The notes: generated from the sequence alone by a model not told the origin. 64,000 nucleotides of DNA from Paenibacillus campinasensis (GCF_002272015.1 NZ_NPBY01000021.1:124001-188000), one strand, 5' to 3'. Positions 8,221 to 16,259 are shown, numbered from the stretch's first letter. Numbers and translations are program-made.

Positions 8221-9231
8221 TTATTGAAGAAAGTATTCCGCCAATATCCTCAAATCGCCCTGTGCCGGATGCCCCTGCAGCTGGTCCATAATGCGGCATG
8301 CCTGCTCACCGTACTGACGGGCCAAGGCCCGGCATTTCGGGATGGCAGGACTGCCTGCGATACGCGACACGACTTCGCCGAACACATCGGAAGAAGCATG
8401 TGCATCGAGCTGGCGAATTGACGGGGCGAGGGAAGGATCCTCCAATGCGAAGATGACCGGCAGCGTCACATTGCCGCTCCGCAGGTCGGCTCCCGCTGGC
8501 TTGCCAATGGTTTCACGAGTGTGTGTGAAATCAAGCAGATCATCCTGGATCTGGAACGCCATGCCGAGCGATTCGCCAAAGTCGAAGAGCAGCTGAGCGG
8601 TATCCGGATCGGCTTGAGCAGCATCGGCACCAGCCTTCAGGCAGTGGGCCATGAACAAAGCGGTTTTGAAGCGTGTCTTGCTCAGGTACTGCTCCAGTGT
8701 CATATCGTAATTAAAGCGGTTATGCAGTTGATCGTATTCTCCCATGCACAGCTCGGTGACCATGGCAGCCAGCTCGGCAAGGCGATAAGCATCCTCCTCG
8801 CGAAGCTCCGGAAGCGGAGCCTCCGCGGGCTGCGTGTGCTCCGGCTTGCCGGCAGCCCATTCCATTGCTCTGGCGATCATGTAGTTGCCGACATGCACGG
8901 CGGTTCGGATATCCGTTGCGGCATGAAGCGTTGGTTCACCGCGGCGCATGTCCGACTGATCGATGATGTCATCGTGAACGAGAGAAGCCATATGGAGATA
9001 CTCCAGCATGACGGCTGTGCGCAGGACCAGGGAGTCGTTCATTTCCTTGCCATAACGGCTCCCGACTATGACCATAAGAGGCCGCAATCTTTTTCCTCCG
9101 GCGTCGATCAGCTTCAGAACGCTGTCCCGGACAACTGAAGGGCGGGGAAGATCACTGTCGGTTTCTACGACAGAACGCAGCAGTCGATTGATAGCCGCCA
9201 GGTCTGTGCCCAGCTTGTCGTGAAGGTTCAT
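8221..9231 (-). CDS. hepT: Polyprenyl (heptaprenyl) diphosphate synthase catalytic subunit, DmkB-like
   Basis: This trans-isoprenyl diphosphate synthase has the substrate region GGKRLRPLMV (about 50-59) and both aspartate-rich motifs, DDIIDQSDMRRG and DDLLD. These bind Mg and the allylic diphosphate during chain elongation. At 336 residues it matches the large, catalytic subunit of heterodimeric heptaprenyl synthases. AAGGAG lies upstream of the ATG. It follows a small gene resembling the regulatory subunit by 13 bases. In the Listeria EET locus DmkB makes the side chain of a dedicated demethylmenaquinone. Supply of the cell's ordinary menaquinone cannot be excluded. Confidence 0.88.
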   Translation of the reverse strand: MNLHDKLGTDLAAINRLLRSVVETDSDLPRPSVVRDSVLKLIDAGGKRLRPLMVIVGSRYGKEMNDSLVLRTAVMLEYLHMASLVHDDIIDQSDMRRGEPTLHAATDIRTAVHVGNYMIARAMEWAAGKPEHTQPAEAPLPELREEDAYRLAELAAMVTELCMGEYDQLHNRFNYDMTLEQYLSKTRFKTALFMAHCLKAGADAAQADPDTAQLLFDFGESLGMAFQIQDDLLDFTHTRETIGKPAGADLRSGNVTLPVIFALEDPSLAPSIRQLDAHASSDVFGEVVSRIAGSPAIPKCRALARQYGEQACRIMDQLQGHPAQGDLRILAEYFLQ

Positions 9232-9244
9232 ATGGCTTCGCTCC

Positions 9245-9679
9245 TTATGCGCTCCTTTTCAGGTAAGCGTCGATTTCATGCTTCAGCTCTCGGAACAGCC
9301 TATCGGGTGATGGATCCTTTAACAGTGCGAGCTGCACCCGCTTATGAAAGGGGAGGAGCCTGGACAGCAGCTTCCACTCCTTGCGCTTAACCGCAAGCCG
9401 ATAGAGAAGACCTGTCAGATAATCCCCGTCCAGAATGCTTCGGGTCAGATTGGAATTGTCCCGGACCGCGAGCTCCTTGTGTCTCGTGATAGCCGCATGA
9501 ATAAGCATGCAGCAGGCGAGCACGGTCATTTTCCGGGAGTAGGCCAGCTCATAAGCATTCAGCAGATTGGCAATGTCTTGCACCGGAGCGCCGTCCATGT
9601 CGGTCAGCTCAATTTCGGTTCCGGCATCAATATGCTGTTGGAGCATGGCGATTGTATCCTGCAGCAGGTTCATATCCAT
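9245..9679 (-). CDS. Putative small subunit of heterodimeric polyprenyl diphosphate synthase (HepS/HexA-like)
   Basis: The 144-residue product is mainly helical. Its segment LDGDYLTGLLYRLA (about 85-98) resembles the conserved GDYxS...YxLL region of heptaprenyl synthase component I. The length matches small subunits such as the roughly 143-residue HexA of Micrococcus luteus and is shorter than Bacillus HepS (about 250). It lies 13 bases before the catalytic subunit gene, as expected for a heterodimer. The similarity is modest by eye, so the assignment rests about equally on sequence and position. Confidence 0.65.
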   Translation of the reverse strand: MDMNLLQDTIAMLQQHIDAGTEIELTDMDGAPVQDIANLLNAYELAYSRKMTVLACCMLIHAAITRHKELAVRDNSNLTRSILDGDYLTGLLYRLAVKRKEWKLLSRLLPFHKRVQLALLKDPSPDRLFRELKHEIDAYLKRSA

Positions 9680-9719
9680 CTTGGTTTCCCCCTTCCTGAT
9701 GAAACGGATGCACAGCGCA

Positions 9720-11570
9720 TTAATCGGTGTACAAGTACCAGCGTTTGACCCACGGAATGCGTCTCCACAGCTTCTTCAGGCGCGGATAAACGTAGTAGTC
9801 AAGGCCGAAGGTGCTTCCGGAGCCGCCGATGAGCGCGACGCCGCCAGCGAGATACCACAGCATTTCGTTAGGTGCCATGCCGGACACCCATACCATGACG
9901 CCCATGGCCACACTGGCTATGGCGGCTGGCGCCGTGAACAGTCCGACGATCAGCAGTACGCCGACGACCAGTTCGGCGAGCACCATGGAGGTCTGGAACA
10001 CATAGGCAAGGGACGTGTAGCCGCCGTCGCCTGTATAGAACATCAAATCCATGGACCAGTCAACAATCGATTTCAGAAAATCAGGGACCGGCAGCGCGGT
10101 TACAGCGTCCTGGGTGTAGGAGGAAGCGGCTGTGACAGCGTCGCCTCCGGCAGCCGAAGCTGCGCTGACTCCATCCATGGACTTGGCGGGAATAAGGAAA
10201 ATATGGCCGGGGTCCTTCATGATTTTATGAATTTTGTCCCAGCCCTGCGCGAACCACATCCACCCTGCAAAAATGCGGAGCGGAACGAGCCAGAAATTTG
10301 GCGATCGCTTGGCGAAATGGCCGCCCAGGAAGCTGCGATTGTTCTTGACGTGGAAAAACTCGTGCAGCAGATAGTGATATACCTTGTTGAATCCGCATAC
10401 CTGGAACAGGTACACCATATTGATCAGATGCTTGACCGCCATGGCGGGGAACCCGCTTAGCCGCATCATTTTGCCGGGCAGACCGACATTGGCAACCCCG
10501 TAACGGCTGCCGATACAGACCATCGTGCCGTGGAACGTCGGTTTGTAAGATTTTTGCGGTTTGTTGAGCAGTTCGGCCGTAATATTGTAGGCGATGACGG
10601 GTGCTGCAAGCTCCGCATTCTCGACCATCTGAGGAACCGGTGCAGCTGCCCCTTCCGGAATGTAGAAGATGTTGTCCCCTACCACATATACGTTGGGATG
10701 CGCCGGGATTTGCAGCTTGTCATTGGTCAAAATCCGTTTTCTGCCCTTCTGCTCCACGTCCATGCTGCCTACGACGTCCGAGCCTTCAACACCTGCCGTC
10801 CAGATCACTGTGCGCGAGCGGATATCGCTGTCGCCAACGGTGACGCCATCCGGCTTCACTTCCGTGATCCGGGAGCCGGTGATGATGTTGACATTCATCT
10901 TGCGCAGCCGTTTCTCAGCCTTGCGGATGAGCGGCTCTGGCAGAATCGGCAATATTTTGTCCACCATGTCGGCCACGTGCAGTTTGACTTCGTCCGGCTC
11001 AATGTGGAATTCCCGGCACAGCTCCTCTGTGAACTCGGCAAGCTCACCAATCATTTCCACGCCGGTGAAGCCTCCGCCCACGACAACAAAGGTAAGCATT
11101 TCCCGACGGACCTGCTCATTGCGCTCGAGCGCGGCCTGACGGAACATGTTCAGAACATGCTCTTTCAGCCGGACGGCGTCATCATAGGACCAGAGGGTGA
11201 AGGCATACTGATCCGCGCCCGGTATTCCGAAGAAGGTCGGCTTGCTGCCTGTGCCGATGACGAGATAGTCATAGTTATAATTGCGTTTGTCCCCTACAAG
11301 CGTCTGGCTTTCAAAGTCGATGCTGCCGATCTCGTCCAGCACCACATCCACATTGCGGAAGCCGGCGAATATTTTTTTCAAGTCGACCTTGATCGAGTCT
11401 TCCTCGACCCGGTTGGCCGCCACCTCATGCAGCTCGGTCAGCAGGGTGTGGTAGGGACGGCGATCAATCAGCGTGATCCGTATATCCTTTTGTTTGCGCA
11501 GCTGTTTAGCCAGCTTCTTGGCCGTGAGCACGCCGCCGTATCCGCCGCCCAGCACGATGATCTGTTTCAT
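9720..11570 (-). CDS. ndh2: Type II NADH:quinone dehydrogenase with C-terminal membrane domain (Ndh2-like)
   Basis: Residues 1-400 form a typical NDH-2: FAD-binding GGGYGGVLTAKKL at 8-20, a second nucleotide-binding GGGFTGVEM near 165, and VYVVGDN near 294. It oxidises NADH and reduces quinone without pumping protons. At 616 residues it is about 200 longer than ordinary NDH-2. The extension has several membrane segments and DoxX-like features (LRIFAGWMWFAQGWDKI, then later hydrophobic helices). The Listeria EET enzyme Ndh2 has a similar membrane extension and feeds a separate demethylmenaquinone pool. GAGGGGAG precedes the ATG. It follows the PplA-like gene by 37 bases. Confidence 0.92.
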   Translation of the reverse strand: MKQIIVLGGGYGGVLTAKKLAKQLRKQKDIRITLIDRRPYHTLLTELHEVAANRVEEDSIKVDLKKIFAGFRNVDVVLDEIGSIDFESQTLVGDKRNYNYDYLVIGTGSKPTFFGIPGADQYAFTLWSYDDAVRLKEHVLNMFRQAALERNEQVRREMLTFVVVGGGFTGVEMIGELAEFTEELCREFHIEPDEVKLHVADMVDKILPILPEPLIRKAEKRLRKMNVNIITGSRITEVKPDGVTVGDSDIRSRTVIWTAGVEGSDVVGSMDVEQKGRKRILTNDKLQIPAHPNVYVVGDNIFYIPEGAAAPVPQMVENAELAAPVIAYNITAELLNKPQKSYKPTFHGTMVCIGSRYGVANVGLPGKMMRLSGFPAMAVKHLINMVYLFQVCGFNKVYHYLLHEFFHVKNNRSFLGGHFAKRSPNFWLVPLRIFAGWMWFAQGWDKIHKIMKDPGHIFLIPAKSMDGVSAASAAGGDAVTAASSYTQDAVTALPVPDFLKSIVDWSMDLMFYTGDGGYTSLAYVFQTSMVLAELVVGVLLIVGLFTAPAAIASVAMGVMVWVSGMAPNEMLWYLAGGVALIGGSGSTFGLDYYVYPRLKKLWRRIPWVKRWYLYTD

Positions 11571-11607
11571 GCGAATCTCCCCTCAAGGATGATATAGTCC
11601 TGTTTCG

Positions 11608-12537
11608 TTATTTGGCTCCTTCAAGCGCTTTGGCTGCCAGTTCCACGAATCCGTCAACATGGATGGATACGCCGGAGATGGCGTCGGTTTTGCCGTCTTC
11701 CTCGTTGTACACGATCGCCTGTGGATCTTGTTTCTCAATGAGGTACTGTTCGGCTTGATACGCCTGTTCATGCCATTCAGCCTGGGCGCCTGCCGCTTTC
11801 ATGCCATACTCGCCGTCTTTTGAACGGGTCACCTTGTCAGTGCCGCCGTCCTTATGGAGGCCATTCCAGCTCACTGCGGTAATTTTGCCGTTGATGACGG
11901 TCACGGTGACGGTTTCCTTCCAGCCGGATTTAGCGTCGAAATCGTCGGCCTCGGCATAGTAAGTGCCGTCTTTGTATGGACCAGCTTCCACAGGCCCTGC
12001 GGCAAGCGCCTTATCAACAAGCTCGGTGAAGCCGTCGATGTGGATCGATACGCCGGATACGGCATCGGTACGTCCCTCATCGTTCAGTACCAGGCTGTTC
12101 ACGGACTGATTAGCTACGAGGTATTCCTCCATCTTGATGGCTTGCTCGTGCCATTCAGCTTGTGCGCCGGATTTCTCCTTCATGCCGTAGATGCCTTTTT
12201 CGGAGGAGGTCTTTTTGTCCAATCCGCCGTCTTTGTGCAGGCCGTTCCAGTTGGCGCTCACAATGTTGCCGCCTTCCACTTTCAAAGCAACGATCTCTTT
12301 CCAGCCGGACTTCTCATCGAACTCCCCTTCAGCATAGTAGAGTCCATCCTGAAGGCTGCCGGTACTGTTGCTCGGTGCTGGATCCTCGCTTGCCGGCTCC
12401 TGGTTGGTGTCATTTGCCGCCGGGTTCTCTGCAGCGGTGTCCGGGGCCGCCGGCTCCTCGCTGCTTCCGCCGCCGCAGCCTGCGAGGATCGCAAGCATGA
12501 ACAGCACGGAAAGGGTTAGAGATAATGTTTTTTTCAT
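11608..12537 (-). CDS. pplA: Twin flavin-binding lipoprotein, PplA-like
   Basis: The 309-residue protein has a signal peptide with lipobox LAGC (Cys21), an acidic and Asn/Pro-rich linker to about 60, and two repeats of about 110 residues. Each repeat has DGxYYAE, WNGLHKDGG, GAQAEWHEQA and a flavinylation-like motif: DAVSGVS at 158-164 and DAISGVS at 285-291. In flavinylated FMN-binding domains the last Ser or Thr of this motif carries FMN added by ApbE, so Ser164 and Ser291 are the expected acceptors. Listeria PplA also has two FMN sites and passes electrons to outside acceptors. AGGAGGT precedes the ATG. It heads a leftward operon with ndh2 behind Fnr-like sites. Confidence 0.9.
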   Translation of the reverse strand: MKKTLSLTLSVLFMLAILAGCGGGSSEEPAAPDTAAENPAANDTNQEPASEDPAPSNSTGSLQDGLYYAEGEFDEKSGWKEIVALKVEGGNIVSANWNGLHKDGGLDKKTSSEKGIYGMKEKSGAQAEWHEQAIKMEEYLVANQSVNSLVLNDEGRTDAVSGVSIHIDGFTELVDKALAAGPVEAGPYKDGTYYAEADDFDAKSGWKETVTVTVINGKITAVSWNGLHKDGGTDKVTRSKDGEYGMKAAGAQAEWHEQAYQAEQYLIEKQDPQAIVYNEEDGKTDAISGVSIHVDGFVELAAKALEGAK

Positions 12538-12573
12538 TTCTGTGTTACCTCCTAAGTGACATTTGTCCAGTTA

Positions 12574-12591
12574 TTGTGAATAAGTTCACAA
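12574..12591. promoter_or_regulatory. Perfect Fnr-type palindrome in the pplA leader
   Basis: TTGTGAATAAGTTCACAA contains an exact TGTGA-N6-TCACA. Its centre is about 45 bases before the pplA start codon and about 20 bases downstream of the transcription start predicted from the other site. A site there would fit modulation or repression better than class II activation. A second promoter further upstream has not been excluded. Confidence 0.7.
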
Positions 12592-12601
12592 AACAATGAT
12601 T

Positions 12602-12652
12602 CTGACCTCATTTTATGACGAAAATAAGGGAATATCCGTGAAAAAAATCACA
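12602..12652 (-). promoter_or_regulatory. Fnr-dependent promoter of the pplA-ndh2 operon
   Basis: On the reverse strand TGTGA-N6-TCACG (12652 to 12637) matches 9 of 10 consensus bases. A -10 box TAAAAT lies at 12615-12610 and predicts a start near 12603, so the site is centred at -41.5. The normal -35 position reads CGGATA, far from consensus. This is the layout of an activator-dependent class II promoter and mirrors the one before eetA. Confidence 0.65.
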
Positions 12653-12657
12653 TCTAG

Positions 12658-13590
12658 CTAAATGATTCCTCGGATTTCCTCCAGCGACTGAATGCCTTCC
12701 TCGTTCATCAGGTCGATTAACTGTTCGGCCAAGGTATCGCCGGCCCGTAAATTCATCATATTGTAAGTTCCGATCTGCACGGCCGTTGCCCCGGCCATTA
12801 CGAATTCCACGATATCGGATGCGCTGCTGATGCCGCCGACCCCAACCACGGGAATCGATACGGCCCGCGCCACCTGATGGACCATACGCAGCGCGATCGG
12901 TTTGATCGCTGGCCCTGATAACCCGGCGTACGCCCGGTCGAATACGCTGCGCCGCTGGCGAATATCGATCGCCATGGCCTGGATCGTATTGATCAGGGAG
13001 ACGCCGTCCGCGCCTTCGTATTCGCACATGCGGGCCATCTCTGTTAAATCCCGCGCGCCCGGCGCCAGCTTGATGATCAAGGGGAGGGAGGTCGCTTGCC
13101 TTACTTCCTTCACAAGCTTGCGCGCTTGCTCTGTGTCGAGGCCAAAGGCCAGGCCGCCCTCCTTGACGTTCGGGCATGAAATGTTCAACTCAAGCATATC
13201 TACTGCTTTCTGGCCGGAAGCTTGCAGCCACTGGCAGTAGTCGTCCAGAAGCCGGGCCCCTTCGACATATTCCGGGATAGAGCTGCCCCCCAGGTTTACG
13301 ATAACGGCAGTGCCGTAAGTGGTCATCTCGGGCAATTCCCGCTCTAGAAAAGCGCGAATGCCCGGGTTCTCCAGCCCGATGCTGTTCATAATGCCGGATG
13401 GCGTCTCGTACAGGCGGGTGCCGCTGTTCCCGGTGCGGGGACGGACGGTCAATCCTTTCGAGACGATGGCGCCCAGTTTACGAAGCGGATACAGGTCGGC
13501 ATAGGGTCTGCCAAATCCGAACGTGCCTGACGCGGCCCAGATCGGGTTGGCGAAGCGGACTCCGGCCAGCTCACAGGCTAAGGAGATCAA
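12658..13590 (-). CDS. pyrD: Dihydroorotate dehydrogenase B, catalytic subunit
   Basis: This 310-residue FMN enzyme oxidises dihydroorotate to orotate in pyrimidine synthesis. It has the class 1B active-site cysteine in LELNISCPNV (about 153-162), the FMN phosphate region VGVGGISSASD and NTIQAMAIDI. The TTG start at 13590 is preceded by GGAGGTG at a 7-base spacing. It overlaps pyrK by 20 bases, so the two are probably translated together. The rest of the pyrimidine genes are not in the window, so this pair is detached from the usual pyr operon. Confidence 0.95.
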   Translation of the reverse strand: MISLACELAGVRFANPIWAASGTFGFGRPYADLYPLRKLGAIVSKGLTVRPRTGNSGTRLYETPSGIMNSIGLENPGIRAFLERELPEMTTYGTAVIVNLGGSSIPEYVEGARLLDDYCQWLQASGQKAVDMLELNISCPNVKEGGLAFGLDTEQARKLVKEVRQATSLPLIIKLAPGARDLTEMARMCEYEGADGVSLINTIQAMAIDIRQRRSVFDRAYAGLSGPAIKPIALRMVHQVARAVSIPVVGVGGISSASDIVEFVMAGATAVQIGTYNMMNLRAGDTLAEQLIDLMNEEGIQSLEEIRGII

Positions 13591-14272
13591 TCCAATTCAC
13601 CTCCTTTGCGGGAAATGCCGGCCCGTCGGTACACACCTTGCGCACCGTGCCGTTTATGGTCACCGCGCAGCTGTTACAGGCGCCGATGCCGCAGCCCATG
13701 CGCTTCTCCACCGAAACGTATAGCTTGGCTGAGCTGCCTTCGGTTTTGTAGGCAAGCGCCTCCATCATGGGCACCGGGCCGCAGGCAAGGATCGTATCAT
13801 AGCAGGCGGGGTCGATATGATCTGCGATCATCCCGCCGCTGACGACGGTGACATTCGAGTGAATGTCCTGGAAGCGGGATACGCCGAAGGGCGCGTCCTT
13901 GAAGCCGAGAAAAACCTGCGCCTCCGGCAGCTGCCTGGCAGCCAGCAGCATGGGGGCGGTGCCCATTCCCCCGCCTACGATTGCCGTCCGGCCTTCAGGC
14001 TCCGGGAAGCCCCGGCCCATTGGCCCTTCAAGCTGCAGCGAATCGCCGGGCTGAAGCTTCGCCAGCAGATGCGTACCGATCCCCCCAGCCCGGTACAGAA
14101 AGGATATCGACTCCGGGCTGATGTCGTGCACGCTGATAGGACGCGATAGCACGGGATAGCTATCCCAGCAGCGAAGCATATAGAATTGCCCCATTCGGGC
14201 GCGGTAGGTTCCTTCGACGGTTAGCAGATAAATGCCGGGGGCCAGGGGCATGTTGCTTAGTACTTTTGCCAC
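13571..14272 (-). CDS. pyrK: Dihydroorotate dehydrogenase B, electron transfer subunit
   Basis: PyrK carries FAD and a [2Fe-2S] cluster and passes electrons from PyrD to NAD. The sequence shows a ferredoxin reductase fold with RPISVHDIS (flavin region), an NAD-region GGGMGTAP, and the cluster motif CGIGACNSC followed by a distal cysteine in KVCTDGP. The GTG at 14272 is chosen because AAAGGAGG lies 7 bases upstream. An in-frame TTG at 14290 would put that site inside the gene. A palindrome and an Fnr-like site lie upstream. Confidence 0.93.
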   Translation of the reverse strand: MAKVLSNMPLAPGIYLLTVEGTYRARMGQFYMLRCWDSYPVLSRPISVHDISPESISFLYRAGGIGTHLLAKLQPGDSLQLEGPMGRGFPEPEGRTAIVGGGMGTAPMLLAARQLPEAQVFLGFKDAPFGVSRFQDIHSNVTVVSGGMIADHIDPACYDTILACGPVPMMEALAYKTEGSSAKLYVSVEKRMGCGIGACNSCAVTINGTVRKVCTDGPAFPAKEVNWIDLLSL

Positions 14273-14324
14273 AGGCGGTCCTCCTTTCAATAAGGCAGTT
14301 CGTGGTTGTCGTTCGCGGTTCTTT

Positions 14325-14370
14325 GATACCGTATCATAGGCGATTGTTTCGACCTGTGAACTTTCTCATA
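14325..14370 (-). promoter_or_regulatory. Candidate pyrK promoter with palindrome and Fnr-like site
   Basis: TGTGA-N6-TCATA at 14355-14370 matches 9 of 10 Fnr consensus bases. Downstream for the leftward gene is a -10-like TATGAT at 14338-14333, overlapping the palindrome TGATACCGTATCA. With TATGAT the Fnr-like site is centred near -36.5, not -41.5, so an Fnr role is less certain here than at the EET promoters. The palindrome may bind a different regulator. Confidence 0.35.
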
Positions 14371-14512
14371 TTTAACGGGAGAGGTAGAAAGTAAAGCAGA
14401 GGAGGGGCAGATCGAGGGTAGATGACCCAAGAATGCCTCAGGGGATGTATCGCTTATGAGTGTGTTCGGAATAAGGTGGTTGGGTGCTTGTGATATGGTA
14501 TATATTGGTGTA

Positions 14513-14541
14513 TCCTATACATAGATTTCCGATGTATAGGA
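14513..14541. promoter_or_regulatory. Probable PadR operator
   Basis: TCCTATACAT (14513-14522) and ATGTATAGGA (14532-14541) are perfect inverted repeats separated by 9 bases. They lie just upstream of a PadR-family gene. PadR regulators commonly repress their own operon through such dyads. Confidence 0.6.
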
Positions 14542-14567
14542 TTACGAGGTATTGGAGTGAAGATGGG

Positions 14568-14897
14568 ATGTCAATCAACAAGGAACTGTTAAAGGGGAGT
14601 ACGGTCATCCTTCTGTTGAAAGTGCTCAGCAAGAAGGAGATGTACGGATACGAGCTAATCAGGGAAATCGAGCTAAGCTCGGACGGTGTGTTCCTAATGA
14701 AGGAAGGGACGTTATATCCGATCTTACATACACTTGAGGCGGAAGAGATGCTGGAATCGTACTGGCGTCAGCATGACGGCCGGAAGCGGAAATACTATCG
14801 CATTACGGATCGGGGAAGAAGCATGCTTGAGGAGAAGACCAAGGAGTGGGTTCGTTTTCGAACGGCCGTCGATTCCGTTATTGGGGAAGGGAGCTAG
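14568..14897 (+). CDS. PadR-family transcriptional regulator
   Basis: The 109-residue product is a short PadR regulator. It has the winged helix with YGYELIREIE, the family stretch EGTLYPILHTLE, and RKYYRITDRG. The start at 14568 has GGAG about 10 bases upstream, and longer in-frame starts would run through the operator dyad. It ends 7 bases before the SEDS-like membrane protein gene. PadR genes often pair with a membrane protein carrying a HAAS-type helical domain, and that pattern is seen here. Confidence 0.9.
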   Translation: MSINKELLKGSTVILLLKVLSKKEMYGYELIREIELSSDGVFLMKEGTLYPILHTLEAEEMLESYWRQHDGRKRKYYRITDRGRSMLEEKTKEWVRFRTAVDSVIGEGS

Positions 14898-14904
14898 CGG
14901 AAAG

Positions 14905-16203
14905 ATGAGACGTAGAATCGAAGATTATGCGGTCGTCCGCGGCTTTCTGGAGCGGGTGTGCAGACAGGTGGGAGCTAACTCCATGCATGACGACATCCGG
15001 GAAGAACTGCTTGGGCATATTGAAGAGCGTGCAGAGGCGCTGATTTCGGCGGGGAGTACAGAAGAAGAGGCAATCGGGGAAGCTGTAAGGCAGATGGGGG
15101 AACCGGAGGGAATTGGCCGTCATTTTCATGCGGCTCACAGGCCGGTGACAGACTGGAAACTGATCATTCTGGTTATGCTGTTTGCGCTGCTGGGAGTATT
15201 TGCGAGTATCAACGCAAGTTACAGTGAGCATATGTACAGCGGAATATACGCATATAAGGCTGTATACCTTGGGCTAGGCTTTATGGTCTTTGTTATGCTC
15301 TGTTTTGCAGACTACCAGCGGCTGAGAAAATACTCCAGCACGCTGTTTCTAGTGACGTTAAGTATAATGGCATGGATTGGAATCACCGGAGGGACTACAG
15401 TGAACGGTAGCGGTTTGTACGTGAACTTTGGACCGGTTTCAATAAATTATCATATGGTAGCTCTTCCAGTGCTGTTGATTGCGCTAGCCGGGCTGTCCCT
15501 TGAACATAAGCAAGGAATCATTAAGAGTGTACTGCACGGTATGTATCGAGGGGCTTTGCCAGTTGTACTTTTTTGCCTTGGGAGCTCCTATGCTTTTGCG
15601 GTCTTGTATGTGCTTGGTTTTCTTCTCTTAACCTGGATAATGACAAGATCTGGGCGCATATTGGCGATTGCGTCCATGCCAGTTGTCGCTGCTTGCGCTA
15701 TAGCATTCTGGATCAACGGAGATTATATCTTGAAAAGGCTGAGCGGATTCCTGTATCCGGACAGCTTGGACGGGTATTTCACGAAAGTGTCGGCTGAAGC
15801 TGTTCGAACGGCCGGGTGGTTCGGGCATGGTTTTGCTGAGCCTAATGCGACTCTTCCGAATATTCTTAATGATTCCACGTTCGTGTACCTCATTTACTGC
15901 TTCGGGTGGAGCTTCGGAATGATGCTTATGATGCTGGTCGGATTGTTTCTTGCAAGGATGTGGAGGATCGCGGTGTCGCTGAAGGAATCGTATGCTCATC
16001 ATCTTGCTGCCGTCGTAATCTATGTGCTGGGCATTCGTCTGATCTGGCCGATCCTGATGGGGCTAGGGCTCGTTCCCGCTCTTGGACTGGACCTGCCATT
16101 CCTGTCTTTCAGCGGTGCGAATCAGGTACTGGATTTAGCGCTGCTAGGGCTGCTTGTATCGATGTATCGACGTAAAAATATGCTTCCCGCCAGGGTCGTT
16201 TAA
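14905..16203 (+). CDS. HAAS-like domain fused to FtsW/RodA/SpoVE (SEDS)-type membrane protein
   Basis: Residues 1-80 form a cytoplasmic helical domain of the HAAS type (EELLGHIEERAEALI, then AVRQMGEP). About ten membrane segments of the FtsW/RodA/SpoVE family follow. SEDS proteins polymerise glycan strands. In the usual QPSE region this protein reads FGPVSINYHMVAL, so the motif is lost. An aspartate is kept in NDSTFVYLIYCFGW, but the following acidic residues of the normal motif are missing. The protein may therefore have a different or no transferase activity. The gene follows padR by 7 bases and is likely repressed by it. Confidence 0.8.
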   Translation: MRRRIEDYAVVRGFLERVCRQVGANSMHDDIREELLGHIEERAEALISAGSTEEEAIGEAVRQMGEPEGIGRHFHAAHRPVTDWKLIILVMLFALLGVFASINASYSEHMYSGIYAYKAVYLGLGFMVFVMLCFADYQRLRKYSSTLFLVTLSIMAWIGITGGTTVNGSGLYVNFGPVSINYHMVALPVLLIALAGLSLEHKQGIIKSVLHGMYRGALPVVLFCLGSSYAFAVLYVLGFLLLTWIMTRSGRILAIASMPVVAACAIAFWINGDYILKRLSGFLYPDSLDGYFTKVSAEAVRTAGWFGHGFAEPNATLPNILNDSTFVYLIYCFGWSFGMMLMMLVGLFLARMWRIAVSLKESYAHHLAAVVIYVLGIRLIWPILMGLGLVPALGLDLPFLSFSGANQVLDLALLGLLVSMYRRKNMLPARVV

Positions 16204-16219
16204 TCATAGCATAGCACAC

Positions 16220-16259
16220 CGCCTCTGCCGGTACCATAGATCCGTACCGATCAGAGGCG
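16220..16259 (+). terminator. Hairpin after the SEDS-like gene
   Basis: CGCCTCTG and CAGAGGCG form the outer stem and CGGTAC with GTACCG the inner stem. There is no T tract, so its strength as a terminator is uncertain. Confidence 0.45.

Noticed and set aside
10530-11597. A 355-codon open frame on the forward strand opposite ndh2
   Set aside because: The reverse strand encodes a full NDH-2 with both nucleotide-binding motifs; the forward frame has no domain and no ribosome site.
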